From Pyxidicoccus caerfyrddinensis (GTDB lineage: Bacteria; Myxococcota; Myxococcia; Myxococcales; Myxococcaceae): a DNA stretch of 64,000 bases. The notes below the pieces were generated by a model. It ran no database searches and was not told the DNA's origin. It worked only from the letters and a program-made list of their open reading frames with translations. The stretch lies in NCBI RefSeq assembly GCF_010894405.1, contig NZ_JAAIYA010000022.1:124001-188000 (forward strand), in the 5' to 3' direction. A program made the position numbers and the translations under genes. This document shows, piece after piece, positions 1-8,262 of this stretch; within the stretch, counting starts at the first letter, position 1, and each line of letters starts with the position of its first letter.

Positions 1-282
1 GGCCACATCCCCGTGTCCGAGCGCTTCTTCGTCGACGTGGATGGGGTGACCCACTCCGTCTACGACTGGGACTCGAGCTTCACGACGACGCGCCTGCTGC
101 ACCAGGTGCGCGTCATCGGTGGGTTCCAGGTCGCCAAGAGCTTCACCCTCATCGGCGGGCCGACGATGAACCTCCTGCACGGCGTGGACGGCGATGCCAT
201 CACCGCGCTGAGCACCTTCTCGCGGCAGGGGCCCAAGCACTTCATCTGGTGGCCCGGGATGCAGGTCGGCGTGCGGCTGTGA
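1..282 (+). CDS. C-terminal fragment of a putative envelope protein (5' end outside window)
   Basis: The reading frame is open from the first base, so this is the end of a longer gene. The GTG at 13 is in frame but nothing marks it as a true start. The 93 visible residues alternate polar and hydrophobic positions with Gly turns, and end in a short strand-like segment closing on a large hydrophobic residue. That is compatible with a secreted or outer-membrane beta-rich protein, but no family is recognised. Function unknown. Confidence 0.5.
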   Translation, partial: GHIPVSERFFVDVDGVTHSVYDWDSSFTTTRLLHQVRVIGGFQVAKSFTLIGGPTMNLLHGVDGDAITALSTFSRQGPKHFIWWPGMQVGVRL

Positions 283-429
283 CGCGCGGGATAAGGCGTC
301 CTACGCGGTCCCTTCTGGTGGACCGATGGTTCCCATCAGCGGGACGCAACCCGCCCTGACGGACGCCTTTCCACGCCCTCCCTCGCGGTGACAGGCTCAG
401 CCCCGAGCCAACACTGCTTCGGGGGCACG

Positions 430-996
430 ATGTCAAAGTTGCTGTTCGCGGCATTCAACGAGGGCGTCAAGCTCTCCATGACCGGCAACCTCGAGGCCGC
501 CATCCTCGCGTTCGACAAGGTCCTCGCCGTGGACCCGAAGCACGTCCCGGCGCTCACCGCCCGGGGCTCGGCCCTGGCCGAGCTGGGCCGGACGCAGGAG
601 GCGCTGGCCTGCTTCGAGCGCGCCCTCGAGGTCGACCCGAACGCGGCCGACCCGCACCGCGACGCGGCCTTCTGCCAGCTCGAGCTGGGGGAGCCCGAGG
701 CCGCCGCGCAGCTCATGCAGCGCGCCGTGCAGCTCAACCCGGAGCCCGGCTATCGCGAGGCCGCCGCCGTGGAAGTCTATTCGCTGGGCAACGCGCTCCT
801 GACGCGAGGCCCGCGCCGTCCGGACAAGGCGCGCTACCGGCACGCCCGCCACGTCTTCGAGTTGGCCCTGGAGCTGTCTCCGGCCTACGTCGAGGCCGCC
901 AAGGCCCTGGCGGATGTCTGGGAGCACCTGGGGGACACCGCTCAGCGGGACCACTACGCGCAGATGGCCAGCCGCCTGCGCCCCGTCGGGGGCTGA
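430..996 (+). CDS. TPR-repeat protein
   Basis: A 188-residue soluble protein made almost entirely of tetratricopeptide repeats, which normally form helical scaffolds for protein-protein contacts. At least three repeats show the usual Gly/Ala/Pro pattern (for example ALAELGRTQEALACFERALE followed by VDPNAADPH), and a further degenerate pair lies near the C-terminus. No signal peptide or membrane segment is seen. The ATG at 430 is preferred over the in-frame start at 388 because the TPR fold begins there and a G-rich ribosome-binding stretch precedes it. The partner and pathway are unknown, and neighbouring genes give no clue. Confidence 0.75.
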   Translation: MSKLLFAAFNEGVKLSMTGNLEAAILAFDKVLAVDPKHVPALTARGSALAELGRTQEALACFERALEVDPNAADPHRDAAFCQLELGEPEAAAQLMQRAVQLNPEPGYREAAAVEVYSLGNALLTRGPRRPDKARYRHARHVFELALELSPAYVEAAKALADVWEHLGDTAQRDHYAQMASRLRPVGG

Positions 997-1094
997 GCGG
1001 GCGGGCAGGGTGCCGAGCGCCCCACGCGCTCGACGGAGCCTCACGAAGGGGGCCCGCGGTGTCAGTCCAGACACATGGACGCGATGGCCTGGTC

Positions 1095-1111
1095 CGGGGT
1101 GTTACACCCCG
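1095..1111. promoter_or_regulatory. Perfect 17-bp palindrome upstream of DAHP synthase
   Basis: CGGGGTGT-T-ACACCCCG is a perfect inverted repeat with a one-base centre, about 60 bp before the aroF start. The loop is too short for a good RNA hairpin, so a dimeric repressor or activator site is more plausible. No matching regulator is identified. Confidence 0.4.
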
Positions 1112-1172
1112 CGCGGCCTGATGCGTTATTCTTCACGGCAGGTACGACAACGCCGCGCGGGAGAACCAAAAG

Positions 1173-2291
1173 ATGATCGTCATGCTCGAACCGGACTCGC
1201 CTGAGTCCGTGGTGTCCGCTGTCCTCAAGGTCGCTTCGCAGTACAAGGGAGTGACCCCTCGGGCGCACGTCATGGAGGGCGCCGAGTACACGGTCACCGA
1301 GGTGTATCTGCTCGGCCCCACCGCGCAGGTCCCCACCGAGCCCTTCGAGCAGATTCCGGGCGTTCGCCAGGTCGTCCGCGTGTCGCAGAAGTACCGCGTC
1401 ATCGGGCGGCACAAGGGCCAGGTGGCCTCGTCTGGCTTCGAGTACAACGGCGTCACCTTCGACGAGAAGTCGGTGCAGCTGTTCGCGGGCCTGTGCGCCG
1501 TGGACAACCGGGAGAACGTCGACACGATGATGGCCGCGCTCGCGAAGTGCGGCATCAAGACCACCCGCATGGGCGCGTACAAGCCCCGCACCAACCCCTA
1601 TGAGTTCCAGGGTCTGGGCGCCGCGTGCCTCCCGTGGGTGTTCGAGTCCGCCGGCAAGCACGGCATCAAGGTCATCGCGATGGAGGTGACGCACCCGCGT
1701 CACATCGACGAGATTCGCGATGCGCTGGAGCGCTCGGGCAGCGCCACCGGCGTCATGCTCCAGGTGGGCACGCGCAACGCGCAGAACTTCGAGCTGCTCA
1801 AGAGCATTGGCCAGCAGCGCACCTTCCCCGTGCTCTTCAAGCGCGGCATGGGCATCACGCTCGAGGAGTCCCTCAACGCGTGCGAGTACGTGGCGAGCGA
1901 GGGCAACCCCAAGATCGTCTTCTGCCTCCGCGGCGTGAAGACGCACCTGGGCGACCCGCACCGCAACATGGTGGACTTCGCCCACGTGCCGGTGGTGCGG
2001 CGGCTCACGCGCATGCCCGTGTGCGTGGACCCTTCGCACGCCATCGGCCAGGCGGCTGCTCCGCCGGACGGGCTGCCGGACATCTTCCACGCCATCGGCC
2101 AGGGGCTGATCGCTGGTGCGTCGATGGTGCTGGTGGACTTCCACCCGCATCCGGAGGCCGCCCTCTGCGACGGCCCGCAGGCCCTGCGCCTGGAGCAGCT
2201 CCCCGCGCTCCAGAACTACACGCGCATCATCCGCGACGCGTACACGGCCGCCGTGAAGAACGGCGACGGCAGCAAGCCCGCCGCGTCCTGA
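1173..2291 (+). CDS. aroF: 3-deoxy-7-phosphoheptulonate (DAHP) synthase, type I-beta
   Basis: Condenses phosphoenolpyruvate and erythrose-4-phosphate to DAHP, the first step of the shikimate pathway, in the cytosol. The 372-residue protein has an N-terminal ferredoxin-like regulatory domain (about residues 1-70), as in Thermotoga-type I-beta enzymes, then the TIM barrel. Visible family motifs are GAYKPRT (substrate binding), VGTRNAQNFELL, PVLFKRG and the metal/phosphate motif CVDPSHA. The N-terminal domain implies allosteric control by an aromatic amino acid. It converges with two prephenate dehydratase genes, so this is an aromatic amino-acid locus. The start at 1173 follows an A-rich leader with a GGGAGAAC-like ribosome site. 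Confidence 0.93.
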   Translation: MIVMLEPDSPESVVSAVLKVASQYKGVTPRAHVMEGAEYTVTEVYLLGPTAQVPTEPFEQIPGVRQVVRVSQKYRVIGRHKGQVASSGFEYNGVTFDEKSVQLFAGLCAVDNRENVDTMMAALAKCGIKTTRMGAYKPRTNPYEFQGLGAACLPWVFESAGKHGIKVIAMEVTHPRHIDEIRDALERSGSATGVMLQVGTRNAQNFELLKSIGQQRTFPVLFKRGMGITLEESLNACEYVASEGNPKIVFCLRGVKTHLGDPHRNMVDFAHVPVVRRLTRMPVCVDPSHAIGQAAAPPDGLPDIFHAIGQGLIAGASMVLVDFHPHPEAALCDGPQALRLEQLPALQNYTRIIRDAYTAAVKNGDGSKPAAS

Positions 2292-2466
2292 GCCTCACGG
2301 GCGTGAGGCCTCACGAGAGTGGGGCCCACTCCGCGCCTTCGCCGCCGTGAAGCACGGTGGCGAAGGCAACCTGCTCGCTTCTCGAGCCGTACGGGCGTGA
2401 GGCCTCACGCGAGTGGGGCCGACGCCGCGCCGCTGCCGCCGTGAAGGCCGGTGGCGACAGCACGCC
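2292..2466. repeat. Tandem 94-bp-period imperfect repeat with hairpins between convergent genes
   Basis: Two copies of a roughly 74-bp unit start at 2297 and 2391 (period 94). Each contains the 14-bp palindrome CGTGAGGCCTCACG (2302-2315 and 2396-2409) and then a hairpin around GCCGCCGTGAAG. In copy 1 the hairpin is CCTTCGCC/GGTGGCGAAGG. There are no T-tracts. The block fills the gap between aroF and the prephenate dehydratase gene, so a duplicated bidirectional terminator is the simplest reading. Confidence 0.6.
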
Positions 2467-2477
2467 GGCCCCGGGGC

Positions 2478-3299
2478 TCACGCCACGCCGTAGCTGCCGA
2501 GCACCCGCAGGGTGATGCAGGCGCCCTGGGCGGCCTCCACCGCTTCGCGCACCCGCGGGTCCTCCAGCGCGCCGTCCACGTCCATGCACCAGACGTACTC
2601 CCACGCGCGCCGCTGCGGCCGGGACTCCAGCCGCGCCACGTTGAGCCCGCGCGAGGAGAAGGCGCTCAGCACCCGGTACAGCGCGCCGGCCGTGTTCTCC
2701 ACCGTGAAGGCCAGCGCCGTCTTGCGCCGCGTCCACGCGCGCTCGGGCGCCGGGCCCAGGGTGACGAAGCGCGTGTGGTTGTCCGGCGAGTCCTCCACGC
2801 CCACGTCCAGCACCGCCAGTCCATACAGCTCCGCCGCCATCCGGCTGGCGATGGCCGCCGTGCGGGGCGGGGCCTCCTCGGCCACCCGGCGCGCGGCGAT
2901 GGCGGTGTTCGTCTCCGGCAGCGGGAGGATGCCGCGCCTGCGCAGGTAGCCCGCGCACTGCGCCAGCGCCTGCGGATGCGACAGCACCCGCTCGATTCCG
3001 TCCAACGTCCGCCCCGGCGGCGCGAGCAGGCAGTGGCGGATGCGCAGCGACAGCTCGCCCGTAATCTGCAGGTCGTGCTCCAGCAGCAGGTCCACGTTCT
3101 CCGCCACCGGGCCGCCGAGGCTGCTCTCCACCGGCACCACGCCGCCCTGCACGCGTCCTTCCGCCACGGACTCGAAGACGGCGCGGAAGGTGAGGACGGG
3201 GACGGACTCCACCTGCGGGCCGTGCAGCGCGCGCACCGCTTCCTCGCCGTACGCGCCGTGCTCTCCCTGGAAGGCGATGCGGCGCTTCGGCTCAGCCAT
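2478..3299 (-). CDS. pheA: Prephenate dehydratase (monofunctional, with ACT domain)
   Basis: Converts prephenate to phenylpyruvate in phenylalanine synthesis. The 273-residue protein has a two-lobed periplasmic-binding-like dehydratase domain (about 8-185) with the family signature ending DNHTRFVTL, which holds the catalytic TRF triad. A C-terminal ACT domain (about 195-270) carries the LESRP motif that binds phenylalanine for feedback inhibition. It overlaps the upstream bifunctional gene by 8 nt and shares the string VLSHPQALAQC with it, so the pair looks like a tandem paralogue duplication transcribed together. It lacks the chorismate mutase domain. Whether it is still feedback regulated cannot be judged. 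Confidence 0.9.
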   Translation of the reverse strand: MAEPKRRIAFQGEHGAYGEEAVRALHGPQVESVPVLTFRAVFESVAEGRVQGGVVPVESSLGGPVAENVDLLLEHDLQITGELSLRIRHCLLAPPGRTLDGIERVLSHPQALAQCAGYLRRRGILPLPETNTAIAARRVAEEAPPRTAAIASRMAAELYGLAVLDVGVEDSPDNHTRFVTLGPAPERAWTRRKTALAFTVENTAGALYRVLSAFSSRGLNVARLESRPQRRAWEYVWCMDVDGALEDPRVREAVEAAQGACITLRVLGSYGVA

Positions 3300-4428
3300 G
3301 AGGGCCCTCCGCGCGCTCGTACGTGCCCAGCACGCGCAGCGACGAGGTCAGCGGGCGGATGTCGTCCAGCGCCGCCATCAGTGGCGCCGAGGCCGCGTGG
3401 CCCTCCACGTCCAGGTAGAAGCGGTACTGCCACGGCTGGCCCGGAATGGGGCGCGACTCCAGCTTGCTCACGTTGACGCCGCGCAGGGTGAGCCGCTGCA
3501 GCATCTCCCCCAGCGTCCCCGGCTTGTGCTCCAGCACCATCAGCAGCGACGTCTTGCACGGCACGCCCGGCGCCAGCGGCGTGGGCTCGCGGCCCACCTC
3601 CACGAAGCGCGTGTAGTCCGACCCGGGCTGCAGCTCCCTGGCGAGCACCTCCAGCCCGAAGCGCTGCGCCGCCGTCTCGCTGGCGATGGCCGCCACCGCC
3701 GGGTCATTGCGCTCGCGCACCTTCTGCGCCGCGCCGCCCGTGTCCGCGTCCGGCACCGCCCGCGCCCAGGGGACCTTCGCGCGAAGAAACGCCTCGCACT
3801 GGGCCAGCGCCTGCGGGTGGGAGAGCACCTCGCGCAGGCTCTCCAGCTTCGCGCCCGGCAGCCCGAGCAGCCGGTGGTCCACCTGGCTCACCAGCTCCGC
3901 GGTGATGACCACGCCGCCCTCGGCGAGCAAATCGTACGTCTCGTTCATGCTGCCGGCGGTGGTGTTCTCGATTGGCAGGAGCACCAGGTCCTGCTCGCCG
4001 CGGCGCAGGGCCTCCATGGCCTCGCGGGACGCGTCGAAGCCGGTGAGCAGCACGCCACCGGGCCGCTTCGCGTAGCGCTGGCGCGCGGCCAGGTGGCTGT
4101 AGGAGCCCTCGACGCCCGGGTAGCCCACGCGCAGGGGCGTGGTGTCCAGCCGGGTGACGAGCGCCTGCTGCCGCGCCACCGACATGTCGATGAAGAGGCG
4201 CCAGGCGCGCTCCACCTCGTGCGGGTCCAGGCCGTGCTCGGCGGCGCGGGTGCGGATGCGGCGCAGGAGCAGGTCCTCGCGGCGCTGGTCTCGGAAGGGC
4301 GCCGCCGCGGCCAGCTTCGCCCGCGCCACGTCGTCCGCCAGGTCCATGCGCCGCCGGAGAGCGTCGAGGATTTCCTCGTCGATGTTCTCGATGGCGACGC
4401 GCACTGCCTCCAGGTCGGGGATGGTCAT
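3292..4428 (-). CDS. pheA: Bifunctional chorismate mutase / prephenate dehydratase (P-protein)
   Basis: Makes phenylpyruvate from chorismate in two steps. The 378-residue protein has an N-terminal AroQ-type helical chorismate mutase (about 1-90; pattern IDEEILDALRRRMDLADDVA with the usual Arg and Lys). A prephenate dehydratase domain follows (about 95-285, with SDYTRFVEV), then an ACT domain (about 290-375, KLESRP). The ATG at 4428 is chosen because the mutase begins there and overlaps the preceding acetyltransferase stop by 4 nt, indicating coupling. The longer open frame upstream is read-through of the other strand's composition. Two dehydratases in tandem may allow differently regulated isoenzymes. 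Confidence 0.92.
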   Translation of the reverse strand: MTIPDLEAVRVAIENIDEEILDALRRRMDLADDVARAKLAAAAPFRDQRREDLLLRRIRTRAAEHGLDPHEVERAWRLFIDMSVARQQALVTRLDTTPLRVGYPGVEGSYSHLAARQRYAKRPGGVLLTGFDASREAMEALRRGEQDLVLLPIENTTAGSMNETYDLLAEGGVVITAELVSQVDHRLLGLPGAKLESLREVLSHPQALAQCEAFLRAKVPWARAVPDADTGGAAQKVRERNDPAVAAIASETAAQRFGLEVLARELQPGSDYTRFVEVGREPTPLAPGVPCKTSLLMVLEHKPGTLGEMLQRLTLRGVNVSKLESRPIPGQPWQYRFYLDVEGHAASAPLMAALDDIRPLTSSLRVLGTYERAEGPHG

Positions 4429-4883
4429 CGAGAAGACTCTAGGGCTCGCCACATGAAGTGGTGGAGGCCGATGCCGGGGAGCTCGAAGGGGTCCCCCTTC
4501 GGCGAGAAGCCGAGCGAGCGGTAGAAGCCCGCGGCCGTCGCTCGGGCGTTGCACCACGCCAGGGTGCCGCCCTGTCCACGGGCGTGCACCATGCATGCCT
4601 GAAGGAGGGCGGCGCCATGGCCGGAGCCCCGGAGGGTGGGGTCCACCGCCATGCCCCGCAGGCGCCAGGCCGTGGTGGTGCGCAGGGCGTCCGGCGGCGG
4701 CTCCCGGTAGAGGGAGGCCACCCCCACGAGGCGGCCCGCCGCGTACGCGCCCAGGTGGACGGTGTCCACGTCCTCGTCCCCGGGGTAGACGACCAGGTTG
4801 GGCGACTGGTGGGGGCGGAGCACGGCGTGGCGGAGAGGTCGGGTCTCCACGGCGGGAATGCGGCGGATTTCTGGGGCACTCAC
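4425..4883 (-). CDS. GNAT-family N-acetyltransferase
   Basis: A 152-residue single-domain GNAT enzyme, which would transfer an acetyl group from acetyl-CoA to an unidentified amine. The acetyl-CoA motif A is visible as RLRGMAVDPTLRGSGHGAALL (R/Q-x-x-G-x-G/A type pyrophosphate loop), followed by the late AxxFYRSLGF strand-helix found in the family. The N-terminal RHAVLRP resembles small acetyltransferases of the ElaA/YjdJ kind. Its stop overlaps the start of the P-protein gene by 4 nt, so it is probably the first gene of the three-gene minus-strand operon. A role in aromatic metabolism is not implied. Confidence 0.8.
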   Translation of the reverse strand: MSAPEIRRIPAVETRPLRHAVLRPHQSPNLVVYPGDEDVDTVHLGAYAAGRLVGVASLYREPPPDALRTTTAWRLRGMAVDPTLRGSGHGAALLQACMVHARGQGGTLAWCNARATAAGFYRSLGFSPKGDPFELPGIGLHHFMWRALESSR

Positions 4884-4955
4884 GGATTCGAGTATGCCGG
4901 TTTCCCCACCCGTGCGTCCTCATTCGCGTGGAAGTCGATGGGAGGTCGTTTCACC

Positions 4956-5510
4956 GTGAAGGGCACCGCCATCCTGGACGAGCCGACGAGCCCGCCGCGC
5001 GCCACGGCCGCGCGGGACTTCGACGCGCTCCTGGAGGCGGAGCAGGGCGGCCTCTTGCGCCTCGCCCGGAGGCTGGTGTGGGACGGGGAGGAGGCCAGGG
5101 ACCTGGTGCAGGCCACCCTGGCGGACGCATACGAGAAGCGCCACGCGCTGCGGGACGTGAAGGCCGGCCCCGCGTGGCTGCGCAGCATCCTGGTGTCCCG
5201 CGCCATGGGCCACCTGCGTCGGCGCCGGGTGTGGACGCTCGTGCGCGAGGCGCTCGACTTCGGGCCGTCCCATGACCTCTCCCCGGAGGAGCACTTCGCC
5301 GGAGCCGAGCGCTGGCGCAGCTTCGGCCGCGCGCTGCGGACGCTCCCCGCGCAGCAGGCCACCGCCTTCACCCTCCGCTACCTGGAGGGACTGGATTTGG
5401 ACGCCATCGCCGGGGCGATGCGCATCGGCCGGGGCACCGTCCGCATCCACCTCTACCGCGCCCTCAAGAAGCTGAAGGCCGCCGACGCATTGGAAGGAGA
5501 CACCCCATGA
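4956..5510 (+). CDS. ECF-type RNA polymerase sigma factor
   Basis: A 184-residue extracytoplasmic-function sigma factor with region 2 (about 25-95, including DLVQATLADAYEKRHALRD) and region 4 (about 125-175, LPAQQATAFTLRYLEGLDL then the helix-turn-helix IGRGTVRIHLYRALKKLK). Region 4 recognises the -35 element. The GTG at 4956 is preferred because a perfect GGAGGT lies 9 nt upstream; the ATG at 4938 is a possible alternative. It overlaps the next gene (putative anti-sigma factor) by 4 nt, the standard arrangement for a sigma factor and its inhibitor. The operon probably answers envelope or metal stress, judging from the CpxP-like third gene. Confidence 0.88.
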   Translation: MKGTAILDEPTSPPRATAARDFDALLEAEQGGLLRLARRLVWDGEEARDLVQATLADAYEKRHALRDVKAGPAWLRSILVSRAMGHLRRRRVWTLVREALDFGPSHDLSPEEHFAGAERWRSFGRALRTLPAQQATAFTLRYLEGLDLDAIAGAMRIGRGTVRIHLYRALKKLKAADALEGDTP

Positions 5511-6100
5511 GATGCCACGACGCGGCCACCGCCCTCATGGAGGACGGCCGTCCCCGCGAGCTGCTGGCCCACCTGGAGACCTGCGACGAGTGCCGGGCCC
5601 TGGCCGCGCTCCACGCCTCCGCCTCCGCGCTGCGCCTGCCGTCGCCTCCGGCACTGCCCCCCATTTCCCGCGACGCCGTGCTCGGTGAGGTGCGCCGCCG
5701 CGTCATCCGCCGCCGCGCCGCTGCCGGGGCCGTGGCCTCCCTGTGCCTGGCCGGGCTGGTGCTGTGGACGCGCCCCCCCGCCCCGGAGGTGGAGCAGGGG
5801 ACGGCTCCCGAATTCGCCGAGGACGCGCTCACCCCCAGGGCCGAGCTGGGGATGACCGGTGCCCCTCGTGAGGATGCTTTTCCCGAGGAGGCCCCCACCC
5901 GCGCAGTGCTCGCGGGGCGGGGCTCCCTGATGAACCTGATGGGCGAGGTGCGCGGCTACACGCGCCGCGACCTGTTGGTCCACGACGAGACGTACCGGCC
6001 CTACGGAACGCTCGCTGTGTGGCTGCGCCCTCCCGACTCCCGCGCGCTGGAAACCCCGCCGTTCCGAACGGCGGTCATGCCTCTCTATCCTCAGGAGTGA
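5507..6100 (+). CDS. Membrane-bound zinc-type anti-sigma factor
   Basis: A 197-residue protein with an N-terminal anti-sigma zinc motif H22-x3-C26-x2-C29 (HLETCDEC), as in ZAS-family anti-sigma factors. A basic stretch and one transmembrane segment follow (about 73-90), then an about 105-residue extracytoplasmic region. It should sequester the upstream ECF factor at the inner membrane until a periplasmic signal releases it. It overlaps the sigma gene by 4 nt and is followed after 4 nt by the CpxP/Spy-like gene. The periplasmic part has no recognised domain, so the signal is unknown. Confidence 0.8.
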   Translation: MRCHDAATALMEDGRPRELLAHLETCDECRALAALHASASALRLPSPPALPPISRDAVLGEVRRRVIRRRAAAGAVASLCLAGLVLWTRPPAPEVEQGTAPEFAEDALTPRAELGMTGAPREDAFPEEAPTRAVLAGRGSLMNLMGEVRGYTRRDLLVHDETYRPYGTLAVWLRPPDSRALETPPFRTAVMPLYPQE

Positions 6101-6104
6101 AGCG

Positions 6105-6701
6105 ATGAAGACTCGCGTTTCGAAGCTGTGGAGCACCACCGTGGCCGGCCTGCTGCTGGCGGCACCCGCGCTGGCCCGGGCCCAGGCGGACGACGAGGAC
6201 GTGGTCGTCCAGTCGAACGGGCCCGGCGGACATAGGATGCTGGTGCTCAAAGGCGGCCCCGGGCCGATGCCGCTGGGTCCGCTGCCCGCGGCCGCCAATG
6301 GCATCCCCCCGCACCTGGTGGAGAAGCTGGGCGTGCCGCGCGACGTGGCGCAGAAAATCAAGGACCTCTCCTTCGAGTCCAACGAGGCGCTGATTCCCCT
6401 CGAAGCGGACCTGAAGCGCGCCCAGCTCCGGCTGGAGCGCCTGCTGAGCGCGCCCACGCCGGACGAGCGCGCCATCCTCACCCAGTCCGACGAGGTGGGC
6501 CGCGCGGAGACGGCGGTGCGCCGCAACCGCCTGTCGTTGATGGTGCAGATCAAGAAGCTGCTGGGGCCGGACCTCTGGCAGAAGCTGGAGGCGGAGATGG
6601 GGCCGATGCGCGTCGAGAAGCGCATCGAGATTCACCGGGGCGCTCCCGGTGAAGAGGGCGACGCGCGCCCGGGGACGCCTCCGCCGCCTCGCAAGCCGTA
6701 G
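6105..6701 (+). CDS. Periplasmic Spy/CpxP/ZraP-like stress protein
   Basis: A 198-residue exported protein with a clear signal peptide (about 1-27, ending ARA-QA). After a Gly/Pro-rich linker, residues about 75-165 form a long amphipathic helical hairpin of the LTXXQ/heavy-metal-sensor kind. Relatives are periplasmic chaperones or metal-binding repressors of envelope stress signalling. The ribosome site AGGAG lies just before the ATG and overlaps the anti-sigma stop region, so it is the third gene of the sigma operon. It may be the sensor or the main output of that system. The tail is Pro-rich and charged, with no metal-binding His cluster. Confidence 0.7.
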   Translation: MKTRVSKLWSTTVAGLLLAAPALARAQADDEDVVVQSNGPGGHRMLVLKGGPGPMPLGPLPAAANGIPPHLVEKLGVPRDVAQKIKDLSFESNEALIPLEADLKRAQLRLERLLSAPTPDERAILTQSDEVGRAETAVRRNRLSLMVQIKKLLGPDLWQKLEAEMGPMRVEKRIEIHRGAPGEEGDARPGTPPPPRKP

Positions 6702-6713
6702 CGTTCCGGACAG

Positions 6714-6764
6714 ACGCGGGCCCGGGAGGCTGTCCCCTCCAAGGTCTCACCCCCGGGCCCGCGT
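6714..6764 (+). terminator. Perfect 13-bp inverted repeat after the sigma operon
   Basis: ACGCGGGCCCGGG (6714-6726) and CCCGGGCCCGCGT (6752-6764) are exact reverse complements around a 25-nt loop, just after the CpxP-like gene and followed by ATCCTTT. This is a likely terminator. It ends only 13 nt before the permease start, so it may also affect that gene. Confidence 0.55.
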
Positions 6765-6777
6765 ATCCTTTCGCGCC

Positions 6778-8262
6778 ATGGCCACCACTCCGGACCGTGA
6801 GCGCCAGCTCGAGGAGGACGCCGCCCAGCTCCAGCGGCTGGGGTACGCACAGCAGTTGCTGCGCGACATGGGCGGCTTCTCCAACTTCGCCGTCTCCTTC
6901 TCCATCATCTCCATCCTCACCGGCGCGGTGACGCTGTATGGCCACGGGCTGCGCTTCGGCGGGCCCTATGTCATGGGCGTGGGCTGGCCGCTGGTGGCGG
7001 TGATGACGCTCGCGGTGGCGGCGAGCCTCGCGCAGCTCGCCTCGTCCTTCCCCACGGCGGGCGCGCTCTACCACTGGGCCGCCATGCTCGGCGGGCCCCG
7101 GGTGGGCTTCTTCACCGCGTGGCTCAACACCGTGGGCCAGTTCGCGATTACCGCCGGCATCGACTACGGGCTGGCCGAGTTCCTCGCGGACATGCTCGGC
7201 CTGTCCCGCGAGCGCGGGGACGTGCTGCCGCTGTACGCCGCCATCCTCGTCTCGCACGCGGTGCTCAACCACGTGGGCGTGCGCGTGGTGGCGTGGCTCA
7301 ACGACTTCTCCGCCTGGTACCACCTCGTCGGCGTGGCGGTGCTCATCGGCGCGCTCGCCGCGCTGGCGCCGAGGCAGGACGTTGGCTTCCTCCTCACCCG
7401 CGTCAGCGCGGAGAGCCCCTCCTGGTACGCATATGGCTTCCTCATCGGCCTGCTCCAGGCGCAGTGGACGTTCACCGGCTACGACGCCAGCGCCCACATC
7501 TCCGAGGAGACGAGAGACCCGACGCGCAACGCGCCCTGGGGCATCTTCCTGTCCGTGGCCGTCAGCGCCGTGGTGGGCTACGTGCTGCTGGGCGCGGTGA
7601 CGCTGGCCATCCAGGATTTGCCGGCCGCCGTCGCCGCGCCCAATCCGTTCCTGTACGTGCTGACGAACGCGCTGGGCCCGTCCATTGGCGGCGCACTGGT
7701 GTGGGTGGCCATCGGCGCCATGTGGTTCTGCGGGCTGTCGTCGGTGACGTCCAACTCGCGCATGCTGTTCGCCTTCGCGCGGGACAACGGGCTGCCCGGC
7801 TCGCGGTGGCTGAAGCACGTGTCGCCGCGCTTCCGGAGCCCGTCCGTGGCGGTGTGGGTGTCCGTCGTGGCCGCCTTCGTCGTGGCGCTGTGGGCGCAGG
7901 CCTACGCGGCCATGGTGGCGCTGAGCACGCTGGCGCTCTACGCGTCGTATGCGCTGCCCATCTGGGTGGGCTGGCGGGCGCGCCGCTCCGGGACGTGGTC
8001 CCACCAGGGGCCTTGGGACCTGGGCCGCGCGTCGCCCTGGGTCAACGCGGTGGCGCTCGCCTGGTGCGCCGTCATCATGGTGCTCTTCGTGCTGCCGCCC
8101 AACCAGCTCGCCGGCTACACGTTCGCCGGCGCGCTGGTGCTGCTGGGGCTCTACTGGGGACTGGTGCAGCGGCACACCTTCAAGGGGCCCCAGGTGACAC
8201 TGCTGCGGCCCCCGGCGGCGCGCACTACTTCGGAAGCGCGGTCTTCCCCATCTTCAGGATGA
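6778..8262 (+). CDS. APC-family amino-acid permease
   Basis: A 494-residue inner-membrane transporter with about 12 hydrophobic segments. The start of the first helix, GGFSNFAVSFSIISILTG, is typical of the GABA/choline-permease branch of the APC superfamily, as is YDASAHISEETRDPTRNAPW near the middle, a signature of the loop between helices 6 and 7. It probably imports an amino acid or amine by proton symport; the substrate cannot be read. The ATG at 6778 is chosen because the family N-terminus begins there. The last 13 codons run antisense through the end of the EVE gene, giving a 38-nt tail-to-tail overlap. Confidence 0.85.
   Translation: MATTPDRERQLEEDAAQLQRLGYAQQLLRDMGGFSNFAVSFSIISILTGAVTLYGHGLRFGGPYVMGVGWPLVAVMTLAVAASLAQLASSFPTAGALYHWAAMLGGPRVGFFTAWLNTVGQFAITAGIDYGLAEFLADMLGLSRERGDVLPLYAAILVSHAVLNHVGVRVVAWLNDFSAWYHLVGVAVLIGALAALAPRQDVGFLLTRVSAESPSWYAYGFLIGLLQAQWTFTGYDASAHISEETRDPTRNAPWGIFLSVAVSAVVGYVLLGAVTLAIQDLPAAVAAPNPFLYVLTNALGPSIGGALVWVAIGAMWFCGLSSVTSNSRMLFAFARDNGLPGSRWLKHVSPRFRSPSVAVWVSVVAAFVVALWAQAYAAMVALSTLALYASYALPIWVGWRARRSGTWSHQGPWDLGRASPWVNAVALAWCAVIMVLFVLPPNQLAGYTFAGALVLLGLYWGLVQRHTFKGPQVTLLRPPAARTTSEARSSPSSG

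Noticed and set aside
293..369. 9-bp inverted repeat AAGGCGTCC/GGACGCCTT
   Set aside because: The 59-nt separation and lack of other signals make it likely to be chance in GC-rich DNA.
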